Shown piece by piece: positions 44,960 through 50,692 of a stretch of DNA of 50,692 bases. The position numbers and the translations under genes are program-made. Below the pieces are notes generated by a model, which worked only from the letters and a program-made list of their open reading frames with translations, was not told the DNA's origin and searched no databases. The stretch covers positions 1 to 50,692 of the forward strand of contig NZ_JACHEO010000022.1 of assembly GCF_014201505.1 (NCBI RefSeq). Direction: 5' to 3'. Within the stretch, counting starts at the first letter, position 1. Every line of letters begins with the position of its first letter. Source of the stretch: Desulfoprunum benzoelyticum. Its GTDB lineage: Bacteria; Desulfobacterota; Desulfobulbia; Desulfobulbales; Desulfocapsaceae.

Positions 44960-45880
44960 CTAGAGGGCCTGGAGTTTTTCGGTCAAAACCGGCAGCAGCT
45001 GCTTGAGATCGGCGACTGCGAAGACGTCGGCGACATCGCCGATCGGGGCGTCGCGATCGGTGTTGATCGCCACCACGAACTCGGACTTCTTCATCCCGGC
45101 GAGGTGCTGGACGGCGCCGGAGATGCCGCAGGCGACGTACAGCTTCGGCGCCACGGTCAGGCCGGTCGTGCCGACCTGGCGGTTGTGCTCGACCCACTGG
45201 GCGTCGACCACCGGCCGGCTGGCGCCGTATTCGCCGCCCAGGGCCTTGGCCAGATTGGCGACCAGCGGGATGTTGTCGGGTTTGCCGACCCCGCGGCCGG
45301 CGCTGACGATGACCTCCGACTTGGTCAGGTCGACGCCGCCATGTTCGGCGGCCTCGTAGCCGAGCAGCGCGACCCGGCCCTGGCCTTCGCCTGTGACCGC
45401 GATGACCTCGGGGCTGCCGGCGGCCGCCTCGGCCAGCGAGAAGGCCCCGGCCTGGAGGGTGGCGACCGTCACCGCCCCGGTGCCGGAGACGGTCCGGCGC
45501 AGCTTGGCGTTGCAGGCCGGCACGACCAGACGGCCGTCGTCCACCGCCACCACCTCCGACACCTGCGCCGCCTTGAGGCCGGCGGCCAGCCGCGGGGCGA
45601 GATCCCAGCCGTAGGAGCTGTGGCTGAGAACGATCATCTCCGGCTGCTCCTGGGCCACGACGTCGAGGAGCAGGCGCTTGTGGGCGTCGGGGTTGTATTC
45701 ACCGAAGGTCGCGACATCGGCGAGGTAGAGCTTGCCGGCAAATTTCGGCAGCTCGGCGGCGCCGTCACCGACCAGGAACATCGCGCAATCGGCCCCGAAC
45801 TGACCGGCGAAGGCCAGCAGCTCGGTGTAGCTTTCCAGTAATTTCTTTTGTCTGTATTCCGCCACCAACAGCATTTTCAT
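44960..45880 (-). CDS. etfA: Electron transfer flavoprotein, alpha subunit
   Basis: 306 aa. The C-terminal FAD signature is clear: AGRGVGKPDNIPLVANLAKALG followed by GASRPVVDAQWVEHNRQVG and SGAVQHLAGM. It takes electrons from acyl-CoA dehydrogenase with EtfB. etfB ends 9 bases upstream. Together with the membrane Fe-S oxidoreductase it would feed the quinone pool rather than a bifurcating ETF, though this cannot be shown from motifs alone. Confidence 0.95.
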   Translation of the reverse strand: MKMLLVAEYRQKKLLESYTELLAFAGQFGADCAMFLVGDGAAELPKFAGKLYLADVATFGEYNPDAHKRLLLDVVAQEQPEMIVLSHSSYGWDLAPRLAAGLKAAQVSEVVAVDDGRLVVPACNAKLRRTVSGTGAVTVATLQAGAFSLAEAAAGSPEVIAVTGEGQGRVALLGYEAAEHGGVDLTKSEVIVSAGRGVGKPDNIPLVANLAKALGGEYGASRPVVDAQWVEHNRQVGTTGLTVAPKLYVACGISGAVQHLAGMKKSEFVVAINTDRDAPIGDVADVFAVADLKQLLPVLTEKLQAL

Positions 45881-45889
45881 ATCAGCCTC

Positions 45890-46660
45890 CTATGCCAGTA
45901 CGCTGGTCTTTTCTTTCAGGATCCGGATCAGCCGGTCGGCGACCTCGCCGACATCGCCCTCGAGGAACACGCCGCCGCCCTTCTTTTCCGGGAAGGTCAA
46001 CTTCACCGTCTGCAGCAGGGCGTCGGCCGGACTCAGATCGGCGGCGGCCACGGCCAGCAGTTCCTTCTTCTTCGCCTTCATGATGTTGGGCAGGGTCGGG
46101 TAGCGCGGGGTGTTGAGACCGAGCTGGCAGGTCACCAGGGCCGGCAGGGTGGCCTCGACCGTGGCCTTGACCCCGCCCTCGAGTTCACGCTTGACGGTGA
46201 TCTTGTCACCGGCCAGGGCGAAACCGACGATCGTGGTGACGGCCGGCAGGCCCAGCAGTTCGGCGGCCATGACCCCGACCTGGCCGCTGCCGCGATCCTG
46301 CGACTGCATGCCGGTGAAGATCAGGTCGAAGCCTTTGTCCCCGGCGAAGGCGGCGATCAGCGAGGCGATCTGATACGGGTCGCGGCGGTGGCTCTGGTCG
46401 TCGGCGATGTGGACGCCGCGGTCGCAGCCCATCGCCAGGGCCTTCTTCATCGTTTCCTTGACCTGCTCCGGGCCGATGCAGAGCACGGTCAGGTCGGCGC
46501 CGGTGGCCTCCTTGACCTGGACCGCCTGCTCGACCGCGAACTCGTCGTATTCGTTCATCCGCCAGGCCAGATCGGAGCGGTCGTACCACACCCCGTCGGC
46601 GTCGATCTTGAATTTCGATTCCATGTCCGGAACCTGTTTGATGCAAACCAGCAGTTTCAT
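45890..46660 (-). CDS. etfB: Electron transfer flavoprotein, beta subunit
   Basis: 256 aa from ATG 46660, which has GGAGG 6 bases upstream; a 27-codon upstream extension in the open frame has no ribosome site. MKLLVCIKQVPD is the classical EtfB N-terminus; TGMQSQDRGSGQVG and GLNTPRYPTLPNIMKAKKKE match the family signature. AMP/FAD-binding partner of EtfA. Confidence 0.95.
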   Translation of the reverse strand: MKLLVCIKQVPDMESKFKIDADGVWYDRSDLAWRMNEYDEFAVEQAVQVKEATGADLTVLCIGPEQVKETMKKALAMGCDRGVHIADDQSHRRDPYQIASLIAAFAGDKGFDLIFTGMQSQDRGSGQVGVMAAELLGLPAVTTIVGFALAGDKITVKRELEGGVKATVEATLPALVTCQLGLNTPRYPTLPNIMKAKKKELLAVAAADLSPADALLQTVKLTFPEKKGGGVFLEGDVGEVADRLIRILKEKTSVLA

Positions 46661-46737
46661 TGTGTTCCTCCACAAGAAAGATTTTTGTTTGTCAGCCTCT
46701 TGGTAATCAACATTCGAATCGGTATCTGATTGCCCTG

Positions 46738-46912
46738 TCATTCCGACAGGCGGTGTCCCGGGTCAGGTCGACAAGATTTCTCGCTTCGCTTCGAAATGAC
46801 AGCGGGGGCGGGATCATGACCTTTGCCCTGGCGGGAACAACGAGATTTCTTGCTGGCGCACGAAATGACACAGGAAAGGGTTTCATTTCGACCAGCAGGA
46901 GAAATCCCGGCC
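46738..46912. repeat. Palindromic intergenic repeat units
   Basis: Unit 1 (46738-46800) has inverted ends TGTCATTCCGA and TCGAAATGACA. Unit 2 (about 46838-46912) carries GAGATTTCTTGCTGG..CGAAATGACA facing TTTCATTTCGACCAGCAGGAGAAATCCC-type sequence, again an inverted pair. The element fills the gap between the Fe-S oxidoreductase and etfB within one operon and looks like a short interspersed repeat rather than coding sequence. Confidence 0.7.
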
Positions 46913-46918
46913 GCCCGC

Positions 46919-48904
46919 TCAGGCCGGCAGGCGTTCCGCCAGGACCTCGGCGATATCGCGGGGCCGCAGACTCTCTTCGATCCCGGCGCCCTTGACCCCG
47001 TCCTCGAACATCGTCAGGCAGAAGGGGCAGTTGGCCAGCAGCAGAGAGGTGCCGGTGGCCGCCGCCTGCTGCACCCGGGCGACGTTGATCCGGCTGCCGA
47101 GTTTTTCCTCGGCGAGGATCCGGCCGCCGCCGGCGCCGCAGCAGAAGCCCTGGTCGCGGTTCTTTTCCATCTCGGCGATTCGGCCGCCGGCGGACTCGAT
47201 CAGCTGCCGCGGTGCCCCATACAGGCCGTTGTGGCGGCCGAGGTAGCAGGAGTCGTGGTAGCTGCAGTCGAAGGAGGCGGCATCGATCTTGAGCCGGCCC
47301 TCGGCCACCAGTTGCGACAGGAAGACCGGATGCGGCTGAACCTCGATCGTCAGGCCGAGATCGCGATAATCCTTGGTCAGGGTGTTGTAGCAGTGCGGGC
47401 AGGTGGTGACGATCCGCCTGGCCCCGGAGGCCTCGATCGTGCCGATGTTTTCGCCCGCCATGGTCTGGTACAGGTACTCGTTGCCCATCTTCCGGGCCGG
47501 CTCGCCGCAGCACTTCTCGTCCTTGCCGAGGATGCCGACCTTGAGGCCGGCGGCCTGGCACAGCTTGACGAAGCTGCGGGCGACGGCGATGTTGCGCTTG
47601 TCGAAGCTGGCATAGCAGCCGACGAAGTAGAGGACGTCGAAGTCCCGGCTGCTGCCGGCGTCGACCAGCCCCAGGCCCTCGGCCCAGTCGCCGCGGGCGG
47701 CATAGCCCATCCCCAGCGGGTTGCCGTTGACCTCGATCTGCTCCATCGCCGTCATGACCTCGTCGCCGGGGAATTCCCCCTCCATCAGCACCAGGTTGCG
47801 GCGCAGTTCGACGATCTTGTCGACGTGCTCGATCGCCGCCGGGCAGATGTCCTGGCAGGCCCGGCAGGTCGTGCAGGACCAGATCGCGTCGCGGCCGACG
47901 GTCTCGATCAGGTCGGCATCGGGGGCGGTGAAGGCGGTCTCGCCGATCCGGTTGACGACCTGCATCGGCGACAGCGGCTTGTCGGTGTTGTAGGCCGGAC
48001 AGCGATCCTGACAGCGCTTGCACAGGGTGCAGGCGTCGGCATCGAAGATGTCCTTCCAGCTCATGTCGGTGACGGTGCGGGCGCCGAACGATTCGGTGTT
48101 CTCGTTTTCGAGATCGATCGTCGCCAGTTTGCCGACCGGGCCGCGGTTGGCGAGGAAGAGGTTGGCGCTGGTGGTCAGGATGTGGCGGAACTTGGTGAAG
48201 GGGATCAGGCCGATGAACAGCACCGCCAGCAGCAGGTGGAACCACCACAGGCCGCGATGGAGGGCGAGCAGGGTCGATTCCCCCAGGCCGCCGACCAGTC
48301 CGGCCAGTCCCATCCCGACCGGCGACCAGGCCGCCAGCGGGTTGCCGGCCTCGGTGACCGCCATCCGCGCCCCCTCGATGAAGAACCCGGTGAGCAGGAT
48401 CGCGAACAGCAGGCCGTGCATGATCAGGTCATCACGACTCGTCAGCAGTCCCGCCGGGCGTATGACCCAGCGCCGGATCAGCAGGGCGAAGAGCGTCACC
48501 AGGGCGGCGAGACCGGCGAGGTCGAGGACCAGGCTGAAGAGCTTGTAGAAGGCGCCCTTGAGGAAGACGACATCGAACAGCAGGTCGGTGAAGTCGGCCT
48601 GGATCACGATCAGGGCGGTGCCGACGAACAGCAGGGCGAAGCCCCAGAAGAACAGCGAGTGGGCCAGGCCCGGTCCCTTGACCCGCAGGACCCGGGTCTG
48701 GAGCAGCACGTCGCGCAGCATGGCGGCGGTGCGGGCCAGCGGCTGGTCGAAGCGATCCTTCGGTTTGCCGAGCTTATACGTTTCGGCCCGGCGCACAAAG
48801 CCATAGACGAGGGCGGCTATGGCGGCTATGGCCAGCAGGTACATCGGTACGAGGGTGGCGGCGCCGTGGCCGACGTTCCAGTAAATTTCGCGGGTGAATT
48901 CCAT
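46919..48904 (-). CDS. Membrane Fe-S oxidoreductase (ETF:quinone oxidoreductase type, HdrD-like)
   Basis: 661 aa. The N-terminal third has about five or six membrane helices with a cytochrome-b/NarI-like layout; then CTLCKRCQDRCP and CTTCRACQDICP ([4Fe-4S]) and two CCG motifs (EKCCGEPARKMG with CPHC; GFCCGAGGG with CPFC). This arrangement is known from proteins encoded beside etfAB that pass ETF electrons to menaquinone. The start is uncertain: ATG 48904 lacks a clear ribosome site, and an ATG at 48940 has GGAG directly abutting. Confidence 0.9.
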   Translation of the reverse strand: MEFTREIYWNVGHGAATLVPMYLLAIAAIAALVYGFVRRAETYKLGKPKDRFDQPLARTAAMLRDVLLQTRVLRVKGPGLAHSLFFWGFALLFVGTALIVIQADFTDLLFDVVFLKGAFYKLFSLVLDLAGLAALVTLFALLIRRWVIRPAGLLTSRDDLIMHGLLFAILLTGFFIEGARMAVTEAGNPLAAWSPVGMGLAGLVGGLGESTLLALHRGLWWFHLLLAVLFIGLIPFTKFRHILTTSANLFLANRGPVGKLATIDLENENTESFGARTVTDMSWKDIFDADACTLCKRCQDRCPAYNTDKPLSPMQVVNRIGETAFTAPDADLIETVGRDAIWSCTTCRACQDICPAAIEHVDKIVELRRNLVLMEGEFPGDEVMTAMEQIEVNGNPLGMGYAARGDWAEGLGLVDAGSSRDFDVLYFVGCYASFDKRNIAVARSFVKLCQAAGLKVGILGKDEKCCGEPARKMGNEYLYQTMAGENIGTIEASGARRIVTTCPHCYNTLTKDYRDLGLTIEVQPHPVFLSQLVAEGRLKIDAASFDCSYHDSCYLGRHNGLYGAPRQLIESAGGRIAEMEKNRDQGFCCGAGGGRILAEEKLGSRINVARVQQAAATGTSLLLANCPFCLTMFEDGVKGAGIEESLRPRDIAEVLAERLPA

Positions 48905-49021
48905 GGCGATCACAAAAAAAACGGGAGTGCCGAGCGACATCTCCCTGGGTCAGCGGGACGGCAGGGGCCGGCCTTGCGAGCCGGTCCCTGCCGATGGGCG
49001 GAAACGATCAGCGGACAGTCA

Positions 49022-50167
<1,146 letters not shown>

Positions 50168-50253
50168 GGCAAAACTCCTGTCGGTTGGTATTCAGCCATG
50201 CCGCCGTCTGGCGGCATGGCGTTAGTCCTGTTGTCGCAGCTGCAGGATCGGGT

Positions 50254-50692
50254 TCACGCTTTCGGGGGGTACTCGTAAAAACCGCGGCCGCTTTTGCGGC
50301 CCAGCCACCCGGCCTCGACATATTGCCGGAGCAGCGGGCAGGGGCGGTACTTGGGATCGCCGAGGCCCTTGTGCAGGGTCTCCAGGATCGCCAGGCAGGT
50401 GTCGAGACCGATCAGGTCGGCCAGGGCCAGCGGCCCCATCGGGTGGTTCATCCCCAGTTTCATGACCGTATCGATCGCCTCGCAATCGCCGACGCTCTGG
50501 TACAGGCAGAAAATCGCCTCGTTGATCATCGGCAGCAGGATGCGGTTGGCGATGAAGCCCGGATAATCGCCGGCCTGGGCCGGGACCTTGCCCATCCTGA
50601 CCGCCAGATCGACGGTGTCCCGGTAGGTCTCGTCCGAGGTCGGCAGGGCACGGATGACCTCGACCAGCTTCATCACCGGCACCGGGTTCATG
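50254..50692 (-). CDS. 3-hydroxyacyl-CoA (3-hydroxybutyryl-CoA) dehydrogenase, C-terminal part
   Basis: The last 145 residues of the enzyme; the 5' part (the NAD-binding domain) lies beyond the window. It begins within [15 protein letters not shown], a conserved internal segment, and continues with [32 protein letters not shown] and [12 protein letters not shown], all typical of the C-terminal domain. First visible gene of the beta-oxidation cluster, 86 bases before the acyl-CoA dehydrogenase. Confidence 0.93.
   Translation of the reverse strand, partial: MNPVPVMKLVEVIRALPTSDETYRDTVDLAVRMGKVPAQAGDYPGFIANRILLPMINEAIFCLYQSVGDCEAIDTVMKLGMNHPMGPLALADLIGLDTCLAILETLHKGLGDPKYRPCPLLRQYVEAGWLGRKSGRGFYEYPPKA

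Overview
The window looks like a chromosomal piece of an anaerobic, GC-rich member of the Desulfobacterota (former Deltaproteobacteria). This is inferred from the gene content: heterodisulfide-reductase-like (Hdr) flavoproteins fused to MvhD domains, a selenocysteine-containing HdrA, a four-subunit 2-oxoacid:ferredoxin oxidoreductase, a membrane ETF:quinone-type Fe-S oxidoreductase beside etfAB and acyl-CoA dehydrogenase, a DUF6178-like protein and a CooC-type ATPase. No taxonomic marker gene (rRNA, ribosomal protein) is present, so the lineage is not pinned down further, and no tRNA or rRNA was seen.

Layout. (1) 1-5.6 kb: a cobalamin riboswitch leads into a three-gene operon (divergent TrpD-like phosphoribosyltransferase, a 71-aa unknown, and a zinc alcohol dehydrogenase fused to CobT), then a PrmA-like methyltransferase and a MaoC-like hydratase. 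(2) 5.7-9 kb: an AT-richer accessory patch with a large minus-strand nuclease-like/SEC-C protein that seems frameshifted at its start, and a decayed phage fragment. (3) 9-17.3 kb: M32 carboxypeptidase, AEC transporter, long-chain acyl-CoA ligase with a long structured-looking leader, M48 lipoprotein protease, adenine deaminase. (4) 17.3-29.2 kb, minus strand: korDABC, a 1129-aa HdrA/GltD/HdrA fusion, an MvhD-HdrC-HdrB fusion, a selenoprotein HdrA-MvhD fusion, then a DUF6178-like gene. (5) 29.5-37.6 kb: CooC ATPase, MFS transporter and a tripartite RND efflux operon. (6) 37.7-39 kb: DNA glycosylase and HAD phosphatase. (7) 39.2-43.3 kb, plus strand: an overlapping four-gene operon of C39-like peptidase, RimK-like ATP-grasp ligase, GCS2-type ligase and N-formylglutamate amidohydrolase. 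(8) 43.4-50.7 kb, minus strand: an internally duplicated Trp/Arg/Tyr-rich secreted protein, then a beta-oxidation module (3-hydroxyacyl-CoA dehydrogenase, acyl-CoA dehydrogenase, membrane Fe-S oxidoreductase, EtfB, EtfA).

How it works together (inference). The kor/hdr operon would move electrons between 2-oxoacid oxidation, ferredoxin, NAD(P)H and a disulfide- or thiol-type acceptor, with flavin-based bifurcation the likely mechanism. The riboswitch operon is best read as cobamide lower-ligand activation or salvage, possibly with an unusual base. The 39-43 kb operon looks like a peptide or amide synthesis-and-trimming system with no known product. The etf cluster would feed acyl-CoA electrons to the membrane quinone pool. 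The strongest items for follow-up are the in-frame TGA (Sec) in HdrA with a good SECIS hairpin, the TrpD/ADH-CobT riboswitch operon, and the C39/ATP-grasp/GCS2/amidohydrolase operon.
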